DNA of 64,000 nt, taken from Pedobacter steynii. Its GTDB lineage: Bacteria; Bacteroidota; Bacteroidia; Sphingobacteriales; Sphingobacteriaceae. Each line of letters starts with the position of its first letter. Position 1 is the first letter of the stretch. The DNA is taken from positions 276,810 to 340,809 of the forward strand of contig NZ_FNGY01000009.1 of the NCBI RefSeq assembly GCF_900103665.1, given 5' to 3'. The position numbers were made by a program, and so were the translations under genes. Below, piece after piece: positions 52,451 to 61,445 of the stretch. The notes beneath the pieces were generated by a model that had not been told where the DNA came from, made no database searches, and saw only the letters and a program-made list of their open reading frames with translations.

Positions 52451-53551
52451 TTATTCTTCTTCCGAAGGGGGATGAGTGAGCTGTCTTTTTCTTTTCGTGA
52501 TTTCTGTCGCGACCCGGGTATCATGAACCCCATCTACGACTGCCATCTCATAATCTTTATCCTTGTCCGACTCATGAACCTGGCTGCTTTCCTGGTTTTG
52601 AACGGAATGGTCATAAGGGCCGCTGCTGCTCATTAGTTTTACGAAAACAGGAAGACATTCAAAAAAGATAAACAGCAAACCAATAAAAGTCACTGCCAGT
52701 GAGGTATTCAGATCTCTTGTTCCATCGGTATTGAAGCTCAGTTGTCCGAGGGCCCAGTTGCGGTCTGCAAAGCCGGCAATGCTGGTCAGGCTGTCGAGTT
52801 GTTTCCCGGTATACAGTTTTTCCGTCATGAGTCCATCAAACTGCTTTCTTCCGTCTACAAATTTCTCCAGGGCCCTGACGTCTGCTGTTAAAGTATCCAG
52901 ATTCTGTTCTCTTTGCTTCAGCTCTGCTTCCTTTCGTTTCGCATAAGGACCATAGCCCATTACACCCGATGTTTCTGTGGTTTTATTGCCAAAGATCTCA
53001 AAGTTTAACTTCTGACGGTCGGTTTTTATGGCGCTTGCCAGGGAATCTCTTTCTGCTTTTACCCCATTCAGTTTGTCCATCTCAATCTTATACTTATTCC
53101 CAAATGCGGCATTCAGTGTATCTATCTTTGAGCGCTGGTTATTGAGGTAACTCACTTTGAGTCGCTCTTTGATCTCTTTGTCAAAGATTTTCAATTCCAA
53201 TGGGCGGGAGATGACGATCCCGATCATGATGGCCAGTAATATTCTGGGTGTTGCCTGCAGGATTTGCTTATTGGTACTGGAGCTTTTGTTGATGCTGGAT
53301 ACGATATAGCGGTCCATATTAAAGATCGCGAGCCCCCAGATCAGGCCGAAAAATACGGCAAAAAGAACAGCGGCTGTATCTCCTTTAAAAACGAAATACA
53401 TGGCGTAACCTCCTGATAGTGCAGCAAATAATCCGGTAAAGAAAATGGTAGCACCTATTCCAATATACTTATTGTGCTCAGTCGGGTGTTTTTCAAGTGT
53501 AGAAATGTGCGCCCCGGAGCAAAACCAAAAGAAGCGGGATATCGTGTTCAT
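52451..53551 (-). CDS. DUF4407 membrane protein
   Basis: 366 residues. Four hydrophobic segments: two near 30-55, one near 62-80, one at about 104-120, and a further one at about 285-305, with a long charged coiled-coil-like region (about 125-265) between. FGLIWGLAIFNMDRYIVSSI is the conserved DUF4407 core with the NMDR motif. The C-terminus is charged and cytoplasmic. Function unknown; the family is common in Bacteroidota and may be a mechanosensor or scaffold. No operon partner. Confidence 0.85.
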   Translation of the reverse strand: MNTISRFFWFCSGAHISTLEKHPTEHNKYIGIGATIFFTGLFAALSGGYAMYFVFKGDTAAVLFAVFFGLIWGLAIFNMDRYIVSSINKSSSTNKQILQATPRILLAIMIGIVISRPLELKIFDKEIKERLKVSYLNNQRSKIDTLNAAFGNKYKIEMDKLNGVKAERDSLASAIKTDRQKLNFEIFGNKTTETSGVMGYGPYAKRKEAELKQREQNLDTLTADVRALEKFVDGRKQFDGLMTEKLYTGKQLDSLTSIAGFADRNWALGQLSFNTDGTRDLNTSLAVTFIGLLFIFFECLPVFVKLMSSSGPYDHSVQNQESSQVHESDKDKDYEMAVVDGVHDTRVATEITKRKRQLTHPPSEEE

Positions 53552-53694
53552 GATGCAGAAGTCAATTTAAATATAGAATACTATTAAACGCCCGAGCCTG
53601 CCAGTTGTTACAGTAATCCACTTGAAATGATTCGATTATCTTCATCTTAATGTGATTTTGTGGTTTTTTTACCTTTAATAATTTCGGCATTGCT

Positions 53695-53702
53695 TATCTT
53701 TG
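53695..53702 (+). promoter_or_regulatory. -7 promoter box of the rhodanese gene
   Basis: TATCTTTG, an exact TAnnTTTG match, 15 nt before the chosen ATG at 53718. It overlaps a possible upstream TTG start and so argues for the ATG. Confidence 0.5.
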
Positions 53703-53717
53703 AAAAAAGCAAAACAT

Positions 53718-54038
53718 ATGATAAAGGAAATAACCGTTCAGGAATTAAAAGCAAAAATCGATAACAAGGAAGATTTCCAACTGATTGATGTGAGAGAAAC
53801 TTTCGAATATGAAACATCGAATCTTGATGGTCTGAACATCCCTTTAGGTGGAATCCTGATTGAAGCAGATCAGATTTCTCAGGATAAACCCGTGATTGTA
53901 CAATGCAGAAGTGGCAAAAGAAGTGCAGCAGCAATCATGCAATTAGAGCAAATGCTGGGATTTACCAACTTGTACAACCTTAAAGGTGGAATCCTTGCAT
54001 GGCAGGAAGCGTTTGACCCTAACATGCCTGTTTACTAA
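53718..54038 (+). CDS. Single-domain rhodanese-like sulfurtransferase
   Basis: 106 residues, one rhodanese domain. It opens IKEITVQELKAKIDNKEDFQ and continues LIDVRETFEYETSN; active-site Cys63 is in VQCRSGKRSAAA. The six-residue loop CRSGKR fits a sulfur carrier of the GlpE/PspE type. No signal peptide, so cytosolic. I chose the ATG at 53718. It is followed after 3 nt by a small membrane protein gene, probably co-transcribed. Confidence 0.9.
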   Translation: MIKEITVQELKAKIDNKEDFQLIDVRETFEYETSNLDGLNIPLGGILIEADQISQDKPVIVQCRSGKRSAAAIMQLEQMLGFTNLYNLKGGILAWQEAFDPNMPVY

Positions 54039-54041
54039 GAC

Positions 54042-54245
54042 ATGGGAAAGAAAATTGCATTAAACGTTTTTTACAACCTTGGTCTGATTGTATCCATCTT
54101 CGGAGCAGTATGGGCTTTTAACAATACAAAGTATCTTGTAATCGTCCTTTTTGTGGCTACAGCCGCATTCTTTCTTTACCTGAAACTGCAACTCATCAAA
54201 GAGATGCGCAGCGCACTTAAGAAGAAGCAAAAAGATTTGGGTTAA
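54042..54245 (+). CDS. Small two-helix membrane protein
   Basis: 67 residues with two hydrophobic helices (about 8-25 and 29-48) and a Lys-rich C-terminal tail (KEMRSALKKKQKDLG). It resembles small DUF6358-type proteins found next to rhodanese genes in this group; the family name is from memory. It starts 3 nt after the rhodanese stop. Its last 29 nt overlap the 3' end of the convergent epimerase gene. Confidence 0.7.
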   Translation: MGKKIALNVFYNLGLIVSIFGAVWAFNNTKYLVIVLFVATAAFFLYLKLQLIKEMRSALKKKQKDLG

Positions 54246-55254
54246 TCCCTTCGAGGCCCAGGCCAGGCAGGTCTTTCAATTGATATTTCCCCGCAATGAT
54301 TTGCGGGGCATCAAAAGGATTGTTTTTTGTCAGCCAGGGGCCATCCAGATCCGCCCAGTCGCAAAGCGGGGCGAGGGCTATTCCGGCTTGTGTGGCACAG
54401 GACGTTTCGCTCATGCAGCCGATCAGTACTTTCATTCCGAAAGACCGTGCCTTTTTGATCATTTGATGCCCTTCATACATCCCTGTACTCTTCATCAGCT
54501 TAATATTTATTCCATGGTAGGCTCCTTTCAGGGCATCCATATCACTCAGCCGCTGTACCGCTTCATCTGCCAGAATCGGAATCGGGCTCCGGCCTGTCAG
54601 CCATGCATTTCCTTCCAGGTTGGCTTTGTCCATTGGCTGTTCAATCAATACAACTCCCTGATCATGCAGCCAGTAAATCATGTCTATGGCCTGCTTCCTG
54701 TCTGTCCAGCCTTGATTGGCATCTACATATAGCGGCACATTGCTTATTGCCCTGATGGTATTGATCAGTTCTTTATCATTATCTCTTCCCAGTTTTACCT
54801 TCAATACCTTAAAGTCTTTGGCCTCGGTTACCTTTTCTTTAATGATATCCAGACGATCGATCCCGATGGTATAAGAGGTTACGGGCATCTTTAACGGATT
54901 TGCACCATAGATTTCGTAGCAGGGTTTTTCCAATATTTTTCCGCTCAGGTCATTTAGCGCGATATCTATTGCTGCTTTTATGGCAGGTTGCCCTTTTTCA
55001 ATGTCGTCCAGATAAGTAATGATCTCTTCAAAATTGAAGGGATATACAAATCTTTTCCAGTCTACCTTCTTTAAAAAGGACTGAGCGCTGGCCACACTTT
55101 CCCCCATGTAGGGAACCATAGATGCCTCACCATATCCATCCTTACCCTCATAATTCAGTTTCAACAGCATAATCGGTGTGCTGGTCCTTGAAAATTTAGC
55201 GATAGCAAAAGGGTGCTTTAATTCCAGATTATAAGAGGTGTAGGTTGCCTGCAT
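54217..55254 (-). CDS. Dipeptide epimerase (L-Ala-D/L-Glu epimerase type), enolase superfamily
   Basis: 345 residues. The enolase-superfamily set of the MLE/AEE subgroup is intact: Lys152 and Lys154 in LKVKLG, metal ligands Asp178 (VDANQGW), Glu205 (EQPM) and Asp230 (ADEA), and Lys252 (IKLMKST). It most likely interconverts L-Ala-D-Glu and L-Ala-L-Glu for murein peptide recycling. A TAACTTTG box lies at 55277-55284. The substrate specificity cannot be fixed from sequence alone. Confidence 0.92.
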   Translation of the reverse strand: MQATYTSYNLELKHPFAIAKFSRTSTPIMLLKLNYEGKDGYGEASMVPYMGESVASAQSFLKKVDWKRFVYPFNFEEIITYLDDIEKGQPAIKAAIDIALNDLSGKILEKPCYEIYGANPLKMPVTSYTIGIDRLDIIKEKVTEAKDFKVLKVKLGRDNDKELINTIRAISNVPLYVDANQGWTDRKQAIDMIYWLHDQGVVLIEQPMDKANLEGNAWLTGRSPIPILADEAVQRLSDMDALKGAYHGINIKLMKSTGMYEGHQMIKKARSFGMKVLIGCMSETSCATQAGIALAPLCDWADLDGPWLTKNNPFDAPQIIAGKYQLKDLPGLGLEGINPNLFASS

Positions 55255-55276
55255 ATGAATGTACTAATAGTAATAT

Positions 55277-55284
55277 CAAAGTTA
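55277..55284 (-). promoter_or_regulatory. -7 promoter box of dipeptide epimerase
   Basis: TAACTTTG on the minus strand, an exact TAnnTTTG match, 22 nt upstream of the epimerase ATG. The same box sequence precedes ffh and the ECF sigma gene at 35580. Confidence 0.5.
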
Positions 55285-55338
55285 AAAAATCGGTGCTTCA
55301 GCGAATGTAAAAATAATATACTTAATATTGTGCCCTGT

Positions 55339-56307
55339 ATGAATAGCACAATATACCAGCCTTTTAAAAACTTCGATTTCAAATATAAAAATTGCTTCCT
55401 GAGTGGGGATACCTTCAAATCTCCGGTGGAGGAAATCAATATCTTACCCGCCTGGCTTTTGGAAGTTGCCAACTTTAGCGGTGAGGAACAGATTAAATTG
55501 CTGGATGAAAGTGTGCGGTCGTACAATACCTTAAAAGTACCTTGTAATACGGAAGTCTTTACTCATTTTATCCAGCCTCTGGAAGAGAAAATTGCCAGTG
55601 CTTTTTCTAAAGGTTACGATGCTGTTTCTCAATTGGAAGAGGAAGACCTGTTTAAATGGATCGGTAAATTCATGTATAGCCTGATCTATGTAGAGATGAA
55701 TGCTGCGGTACGTTTGCAGCAAATCAGTTCAGATGGCGTAAATATGTCGCAGGGGCTGATGCATAAATTCGGGAACCTGAATACCATGATTCAGAGCATT
55801 TACCTGGATGTAGTATATGAAGATTTCAAACCATGGTCTATTGTGGTGGTTCCTCTGGAAGAACAGGATACTGCTTTTAGCTTCCGTGATGAGATCAATA
55901 CCTTAACATTTTCCATGAAACTGAAGAATTTCGGCATCATTGCCTGTCTTCAGGACAACGGGACGAACAAAAAATTCCATCAGGAAATCTTAGATCAGAT
56001 CGGAAAATCAGCCCTTTCTCCTCAGCAATTCGAAGAAATTTGTGCCAGATTCTACTATTCCGCATATTTATTCAACAGGCTCCCTGAATACGCAATTATG
56101 CCGGTTGAGGGTTCCATATATATAGATGCGATGCCGCTGAGAGGAACATTGAACAAAGCATTGTTTGACCACTGGCAACATAAAACATATGCCCAGGTAT
56201 TACAGGATTTCTGGAAACCATGGGGGCATACGTTATTTGAGATCATTAAAGATCCGACGAATCCGATCAGTTACTTTGTGCCGGCTTCTTTACCCGTTAC
56301 CCAATAG
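55339..56307 (+). CDS. Conserved Bacteroidota protein of unknown function
   Basis: About 322 residues, cytosolic, mostly helical in the middle (about 80-180), with no motif I can name. The ATG at 55339 is preferred to one at 55255. The longer frame adds 28 Lys/Cys-rich residues with no conservation pattern, and TAATATTG (one mismatch to TAnnTTTG) at 55323-55330 lies just before the nearer start. Its 3' end overlaps the convergent rhomboid gene by 18 nt. Confidence 0.7.
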   Translation: MNSTIYQPFKNFDFKYKNCFLSGDTFKSPVEEINILPAWLLEVANFSGEEQIKLLDESVRSYNTLKVPCNTEVFTHFIQPLEEKIASAFSKGYDAVSQLEEEDLFKWIGKFMYSLIYVEMNAAVRLQQISSDGVNMSQGLMHKFGNLNTMIQSIYLDVVYEDFKPWSIVVVPLEEQDTAFSFRDEINTLTFSMKLKNFGIIACLQDNGTNKKFHQEILDQIGKSALSPQQFEEICARFYYSAYLFNRLPEYAIMPVEGSIYIDAMPLRGTLNKALFDHWQHKTYAQVLQDFWKPWGHTLFEIIKDPTNPISYFVPASLPVTQ

Positions 56308-56904
56308 CCTGGTAATAAAGTTCGGAATGATATTTGGAACAAGGAGGACGGTGATGATCATTCCGGTTAATGCACCAAAAAAATGGGCGTCATGGTTGAT
56401 GTTATCCTGAGCTCTTTTCGACATCTGCCAGCAATAAGCCAGGTATAGCAATCCAAACAACCAGGCCCAGATTGGAATTGGCAAAGGAAAGATGATCATC
56501 TTTGACATGGGATCGAACAGGATAAAGCTGAACAACACTGCACTGATTGCGCCGGAAGCACCGAGACTATTGTACCACATGTCATCTTTATGCTTAATGA
56601 CCGAAGGAATGTCACTTAGAATCAAGCCCAGGAAATAAAGCAGTCCAAATTGCCATGAGCCGATGAGCGCTTCCAGTCTGAAGGCAAAGAAATAGAAAGT
56701 CATCATGTTAAAGATCAAGTGCATCCAGTCCGCATGGATCAGGCCACTGGTGATTAACGTATATACTTTATGTTTTCTGGATACACTATAGGGATGAAGC
56801 ATGAATTTTCCAAATAACCCATGGTCGTGGAAAGCATAAATGCTGGTAATAATCGTAAAAACAAAAATCAGGGAGGCTACCGGGGTATTATTGATGTAAT
56901 CCAT
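56290..56904 (-). CDS. Rhomboid family intramembrane serine protease
   Basis: 204 residues with six membrane helices. The catalytic dyad is visible as Ser117 in NSLGASGAISAVLF and His174 in HDAHFFGALTG; HLIFNMMTFYFF is the conserved oxyanion-side helix. It cleaves membrane helices of unknown substrates. It begins 2 nt after the M14 peptidase stop, in the order OMP barrel, M14, rhomboid on the minus strand. Confidence 0.92.
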   Translation of the reverse strand: MDYINNTPVASLIFVFTIITSIYAFHDHGLFGKFMLHPYSVSRKHKVYTLITSGLIHADWMHLIFNMMTFYFFAFRLEALIGSWQFGLLYFLGLILSDIPSVIKHKDDMWYNSLGASGAISAVLFSFILFDPMSKMIIFPLPIPIWAWLFGLLYLAYCWQMSKRAQDNINHDAHFFGALTGMIITVLLVPNIIPNFITRLLGNG

Positions 56905-56906
56905 TG

Positions 56907-58646
56907 TTATTTTAAGGTTAAGTGTTGTTCTTTTAGCAATCTGCCAATAGGGTAACGGGTATGTGTTTTTTCATTATAGCTGGAATTTTTATAAATGAAA
57001 TCCAGTTGCGCTTCCGCATCTTTTGCCATTTCCGGCTTTGCTGCTTTTTCTTTTTCCAGTTTTTCCCGCAGGGCTGGGTCTTTTTTTAAGAGCTCTGCCG
57101 CAGTATCTTCAAAAACATAAGCCGAGAAATGTTCTTTCATTCCCAGTATGGCATCAAAGAAGTTCCAGTTAAAGAAAGAGTCAACAGCTTGTGGCTCCAG
57201 CGTCTCTACAATATACCGGTTTGTAGCCTGGTTTACATAGACGATATAATCACCTGCATAGCAGGGAAGATTTTGGAGTGTTGGATTTACTTTCACGGCA
57301 GTATGCAGATAATGTCCCTCAAAAGGACGTGTTGCCGTTTTATAATCATTGATGTAATACATTTCTACCGGAATAACGGCATCTCTGCTCAGTTGTTGTA
57401 CTTTCACCTGATTGAGTTTTAACAGCGCTACTACTTTAGTCCAGGCCTGGGGAATGAGGTACGCGATGGGCTTGCTGACCGTTAAAGCAGGTTCGAAAGT
57501 ATTCCAGTATTTAATTTCTTTAGTATAAGGTTCATTTCTGTCGTAATATAACCTGTCGAGACCGCTCACTTCACTTGGTTTTTGCTTGGCGGCATAACCT
57601 TTAAACATCAGGGGTGTCGACTCTTTTTTGTTGAGTTTCCAGTCTATGGCAAAATTCTGCTGTAAGGCGACTGCTTCATCTGCTTTTTTCTTGTTTTCTC
57701 CAATCAGTTTTGCATCTCTGACCACCACATCGATATAGGTTTGCAGGAGCTTATAAGTGGCGTCTACTCTTTTATCAAAAGATTTCAGCATATGGGTCTC
57801 AGGCATAAAACCGATGGTATTGTGTAAAGCAGCATATCCGGTAGAGTAGCGTGGTGATTCCATAAAGCCCGTGATTCCCTGATCGGGGGTTTCTCCAATG
57901 GAGTTCACGTAGGGGATCATTTCATATCCTTTTTTTTCCATCTCCTGATATAGGGAAGGAACTAAGGTTTGTGTGAGGTAGGTTGAAAGAAGCGGTTGCA
58001 GTTTGTCTTTATGGGTGGGAATCAAGGTCATGGTATATTGATAGTCTGCGCCATTGCTGGTATGGGTATCTACAAATATTTCCGGTTGCCAGGTGTTAAA
58101 AATCTCCTGGAAGGACTGCGAATTTTTAGAATCGGTTTTAATGAAATCCCTGTTCAGGTCGTAATTTTTACTATTCCCCCTGAATCCATAAGCAATCGGA
58201 CCATTCTGATTTGCCCTTGAAGTGCTACCGCGGTTAAAGCTGCCATCTATATTATATATAGGAATAATGCAGATCACCACATTTTTTGGCAATTTGTTTT
58301 CTTTGAGCAGATCGCGTGCTAGCATCATACTCGCATCAATTCCTTCAGGCTCTCCCGGATGGATCCCATTATTAATCAGCAAAATTCTTTTATTGCTTTT
58401 TCTGATGGCCACAGGGTCAAACACTTTGTCTTTGGACAATACCAGCAGGTGTAAAGGCTGACCAAAATCTGTAGGGCCATAAGTAATCAGTTTGGCCTGG
58501 GGATAGGTTTTTGCCAATGATTGATAATGATGAATCACTTCAGTGTAAGTGGCCGTTTCTTTTTTATTGCTGTGCTCGAAAGGTGTTTGTTGTGCCAAAG
58601 CCCCCGTCGTGGTTAAAAGAAATAAGATGAAAAATAAACGGCCCAT
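56907..58646 (-). CDS. Exported M14 family zinc carboxypeptidase-like protein
   Basis: 579 residues from the ATG at 58646, whose product begins with a proper signal peptide (MGRLFFILFLLTTTGALAQ). An upstream in-frame start at 58703 would overlap the neighbouring gene and delay the signal peptide. The zinc site is in NNGIHPGEPEGIDASM and FVDTHTSNG; the NYDLNRDF motif follows. The C-terminal half lacks other known domains. It probably trims peptides or murein stems in the periplasm and is co-transcribed with the barrel gene upstream and rhomboid downstream. Confidence 0.88.
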   Translation of the reverse strand: MGRLFFILFLLTTTGALAQQTPFEHSNKKETATYTEVIHHYQSLAKTYPQAKLITYGPTDFGQPLHLLVLSKDKVFDPVAIRKSNKRILLINNGIHPGEPEGIDASMMLARDLLKENKLPKNVVICIIPIYNIDGSFNRGSTSRANQNGPIAYGFRGNSKNYDLNRDFIKTDSKNSQSFQEIFNTWQPEIFVDTHTSNGADYQYTMTLIPTHKDKLQPLLSTYLTQTLVPSLYQEMEKKGYEMIPYVNSIGETPDQGITGFMESPRYSTGYAALHNTIGFMPETHMLKSFDKRVDATYKLLQTYIDVVVRDAKLIGENKKKADEAVALQQNFAIDWKLNKKESTPLMFKGYAAKQKPSEVSGLDRLYYDRNEPYTKEIKYWNTFEPALTVSKPIAYLIPQAWTKVVALLKLNQVKVQQLSRDAVIPVEMYYINDYKTATRPFEGHYLHTAVKVNPTLQNLPCYAGDYIVYVNQATNRYIVETLEPQAVDSFFNWNFFDAILGMKEHFSAYVFEDTAAELLKKDPALREKLEKEKAAKPEMAKDAEAQLDFIYKNSSYNEKTHTRYPIGRLLKEQHLTLK

Positions 58647-58665
58647 GGATTTCCTGGTAATAAGG

Positions 58666-59397
58666 TTAGAAAATAGTTTTGTGAAAAAGTCCGATACTGC
58701 CAAACTGGTACCTCAGTCCGACAGAGAAATAAGTATAGACATCAGGCATACCGTTTTTAAAACTTCTTGAGGATTCGTCATAGCCATCCAAACCTTCTCC
58801 AATAGTAAGGTTACTTTGGTAATTGAAATTTAAGATATAGCGGGTATACCCTGAACGGTCCGGAAAATAAAAGTTGATGCCCACATTCAGCGGGAAAAGC
58901 AAATTTGTGGATTTTTCCTTTCCCGGCCATATTTTGTCGGGTGCAGGAGGGTCTGTTACCGGAAGATCCGGATCAACAGGCTCTTTCCGAACCCTGTTCA
59001 CATCGTTCATAACCAGCCCGAATCCTGTTCCGATGTAAAGCCCTTTTATGCTATTGCTGAATTCCCCTTTTTGATAGTCAATTAAAGCACCCAAAGCTAT
59101 TTTCCCATTGATTGTAAAAGCTTTGTAGGAATTGATAAATTCACGGTGATTGGGGTCTGTTTTTCTATTGCCCCCATTGATCTCGCCCATTTGTCCTTCT
59201 ATTCCTGCACTGATAAAGGGTGTAAAATAGTAGTCTACAAGACCGTATCCTGCCAGACCAAAGGAATGTTTTTTCAAATCGGCGAAAGATTGTGTGAGTC
59301 CAAAACCGCCCCCGGCGCTTATTTTATAGAAGTTTGATTGTGCAGCGGCATTAATATAGAATAGAAGTGACAGGCATGCGGTGAAAATTGTTTTCAA
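58666..59397 (-). CDS. Outer membrane beta-barrel protein (porin family)
   Basis: 243 residues. A signal peptide (about 1-19, INAAAQ) is followed by alternating amphipathic strands (FYKISAGGGFGLTQSF, GYGLVDYYFTPFISAGIEGQ, TYFSVGLRYQFG). It is a small eight-stranded-type barrel of the OmpW/OMP_b-brl group, role unknown. It is the first gene of a unit with M14 and rhomboid and is divergent from pepT with a 28-nt gap. Confidence 0.82.
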   Translation of the reverse strand: MKTIFTACLSLLFYINAAAQSNFYKISAGGGFGLTQSFADLKKHSFGLAGYGLVDYYFTPFISAGIEGQMGEINGGNRKTDPNHREFINSYKAFTINGKIALGALIDYQKGEFSNSIKGLYIGTGFGLVMNDVNRVRKEPVDPDLPVTDPPAPDKIWPGKEKSTNLLFPLNVGINFYFPDRSGYTRYILNFNYQSNLTIGEGLDGYDESSRSFKNGMPDVYTYFSVGLRYQFGSIGLFHKTIF

Positions 59398-59403
59398 ATT
59401 ATT

Positions 59404-59411
59404 TAGCTTTG
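59404..59411 (+). promoter_or_regulatory. -7 promoter box of pepT
   Basis: TAGCTTTG, an exact TAnnTTTG match, 14 nt before the ATG at 59426. It rules out in-frame starts further upstream. Confidence 0.5.
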
Positions 59412-59425
59412 TTTTTTTAAAGACT

Positions 59426-60679
59426 ATGCTAAATTATCAAAATAAAAACAATTCCCTTCAAAACCGATTTGCAAAGTATGTGCAGATTGATACACAATCA
59501 GATCCGGCGTCTGCAACGATCCCTTCCACAGAGAAGCAAAAGAACCTGGGAAAAGTTCTTGTCGCGGAATTATTGGAAATGGGTGTTTCCGACGCCCATC
59601 TTGACGAATTTGGTTACGTGTATGCCACTATTCCTTCCAATACAGAGAAAAATGTTCCCGTGATTTGCTTTTGCTCGCACATGGACACTTCTCCTGATTG
59701 CAGTGGAACGAATGTAAAACCGATCATCCATGCCAATTATCAGGGGCAGGATCTGGTGCTTCCTGATGATGAAAGCATCATTTTAAAGATGTCTGAACAT
59801 CCTGATCTAAAAGACCAGATTGGAAATGACATTATTACTGCCAGCGGAACAACACTTCTTGGTGCAGATAATAAGGCCGGATTGGCGGAGATCATGGAGG
59901 CTGCTGCTTTTTTTATGCAGAACCCGGGTTTCAAACACGGAACAGTTAAAATCTTATTTACCCCGGACGAAGAAATCGGCAGAGGAGTAGATAAAGCAGA
60001 CCTTAAAAAGCTGGGTGCTGATTTCGCTTATACCATTGATGGGGAAACCTTAGGTTCTATTGAAGACGAAACTTTTTCGGCAGATGGGGCAGTACTAACG
60101 ATAAATGGTGTAAGTACACATCCTGGATTTGCAAAAGGAAAAATGGAAAGCGCAATTAAGATCTTGTCTGACGTGATCAGTGCTTTGCCTTCAGATTGCC
60201 TTTCTCCTGAATCAACAGAGTTGAAGGAAGGGTTTATCCATCCGGTAACCATTTCAGGAAGTGTGGAGCAGGCACAGGCCCGCTTTATCCTGCGTGCTTT
60301 TGATGATGAACAGTTGGAAGCGAATGGAGAATTGTTGGATGCTACAGTGAGAAATATCATTGAAGATTTTCCAAATTCTACTTACGAGTTGAAGATTACA
60401 GAGCAGTACCGCAATATGAAAAAGGTGCTTGATGAATACCCGCAGGTGATTGAGTATGGTGTTGAAGCGATAAAGAGAGCCGGAATTACCCCAAAGAGAC
60501 AAAGTATCCGCGGAGGAACAGATGGTTCACGTCTTTCCTTTATGGGCTTGCCTTGTCCTAATATTTTTGCCGGGGAACATGCTTTCCATGGTAAACAGGA
60601 ATGGGCTTCTGTTCAGGATATGGAAAAAGCAGTCGAAACGATTATTAATATTTCTGCCATCTGGGAAGAGAAAGCATAA
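59426..60679 (+). CDS. pepT: Peptidase T (tripeptide aminopeptidase)
   Basis: 417 residues from the ATG at 59426, close to the usual 410. Zinc and catalytic residues are visible: His85 and Asp87 in CFCSHMDTSPD, Asp148 in LGADNKAG, Glu182/Glu183 in TPDEEIGRG, and the late His in HAFHGKQEW. DGETLGSIEDETF is a further family motif. It removes the N-terminal residue from tripeptides in the cytosol. The start agrees with the promoter box at 59404-59411. It ends at a hairpin shared with the convergent methyltransferase. Confidence 0.95.
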   Translation: MLNYQNKNNSLQNRFAKYVQIDTQSDPASATIPSTEKQKNLGKVLVAELLEMGVSDAHLDEFGYVYATIPSNTEKNVPVICFCSHMDTSPDCSGTNVKPIIHANYQGQDLVLPDDESIILKMSEHPDLKDQIGNDIITASGTTLLGADNKAGLAEIMEAAAFFMQNPGFKHGTVKILFTPDEEIGRGVDKADLKKLGADFAYTIDGETLGSIEDETFSADGAVLTINGVSTHPGFAKGKMESAIKILSDVISALPSDCLSPESTELKEGFIHPVTISGSVEQAQARFILRAFDDEQLEANGELLDATVRNIIEDFPNSTYELKITEQYRNMKKVLDEYPQVIEYGVEAIKRAGITPKRQSIRGGTDGSRLSFMGLPCPNIFAGEHAFHGKQEWASVQDMEKAVETIINISAIWEEKA

Positions 60680-60700
60680 TTAACAGATCGCTAAATGAAG

Positions 60701-60725
60701 AAGGCCTGGTTTTTTACCAGGCCTT
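60701..60725. terminator. Bidirectional terminator between pepT and the methyltransferase
   Basis: A 10-bp perfect stem (60701-60710 AAGGCCTGGT, 60716-60725) with a TTTTT loop, followed by TTTAT on plus. On minus the A-rich flank gives a T-rich tail. It lies midway between two convergent stop codons. Confidence 0.88.
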
Positions 60726-60733
60726 TTTATATT

Positions 60734-61417
60734 TTAAAAGGTTAACCTAGCGAGGTACTGATCCTGACCATCTTCGAAGATAATCTCGGTTGTCCATCCG
60801 CTGTCTTTTGCGAGATCTGTCAAAGTTTTCTGATCTACATAAATCCATTTGAACCAATTTCCTTTGATGCTTTTATATTCATACCTGAAGCTCACTTCTC
60901 CAAAATATCCGTTAGAAGGAAAAGGGATTTCCTGATATAGATAAGAAAGATCTGAGCTGTCGAATACCAGTTGTCCGCCTGGATTAAGCAGACTTTTTAC
61001 GTGTTTAAGAAAGGCTTTTAATCCCGGTATGGAGCCTGTCAGGCCTATTCCGTTCATCATGAAAAGAAGGGTGTCGTATTTTTGGTCCTTATACTTAAGG
61101 ATGTCTCCTTCGATCGCTTGTTTCAGTCCACGTTGTTTCATGATCTGGACGGCAGGAGCGGAAATGTCCATTCCTGTAACATTAAGACCCCGCTGCTGAA
61201 GTATGAGTGCGTGGCTGCCTACACCGGCACCTACATCCAGCACTTTGCCTTTGCAAAGATCCAGGGCTTTCAGCTCCAGTTCCGGCATTTCGGATTCATT
61301 TCTGAAATAAATGTCGACCGGCATTTCCTCCGGTTCATCGTAAGAATTATGCACCCACAGGGTTTCTGCGGGTGGTTTAGTATATTGATCTTTTAATGCT
61401 TCACCAAAAACGTCCAT
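60734..61417 (-). CDS. Class I SAM-dependent methyltransferase
   Basis: 227 residues. The SAM motif is GKVLDVGAGVGSHALILQQR, with GMDISAPAV and GDILKY following. DTLLFMMNGIGLTGSI is the post-motif region. The substrate is unknown. The N-terminal part contains a VHNSYDEPEEMP segment typical of a widespread uncharacterised Bacteroidota branch. A TATCTTTG box lies 4 nt before the ATG, so the mRNA may be leaderless. It follows the MBL gene by 28 nt on the same strand. Confidence 0.85.
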   Translation of the reverse strand: MDVFGEALKDQYTKPPAETLWVHNSYDEPEEMPVDIYFRNESEMPELELKALDLCKGKVLDVGAGVGSHALILQQRGLNVTGMDISAPAVQIMKQRGLKQAIEGDILKYKDQKYDTLLFMMNGIGLTGSIPGLKAFLKHVKSLLNPGGQLVFDSSDLSYLYQEIPFPSNGYFGEVSFRYEYKSIKGNWFKWIYVDQKTLTDLAKDSGWTTEIIFEDGQDQYLARLTF

Positions 61418-61421
61418 CCGG

Positions 61422-61429
61422 CAAAGATA
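61422..61429 (-). promoter_or_regulatory. -7 promoter box, leaderless type
   Basis: TATCTTTG on the minus strand, an exact TAnnTTTG match, 4 nt (CCGG) before the ATG at 61417. Same geometry as the box at 46498-46505. Confidence 0.5.
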
Positions 61430-61445
61430 AAAAAACCTTTAATGG

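Noticed and set aside
52310..52636. 108-codon plus-strand ORF near the DUF4407 gene
   Set aside because: It runs antisense through the DUF4407 C-terminus and contains the presumed RNA terminator; it is a shadow frame.
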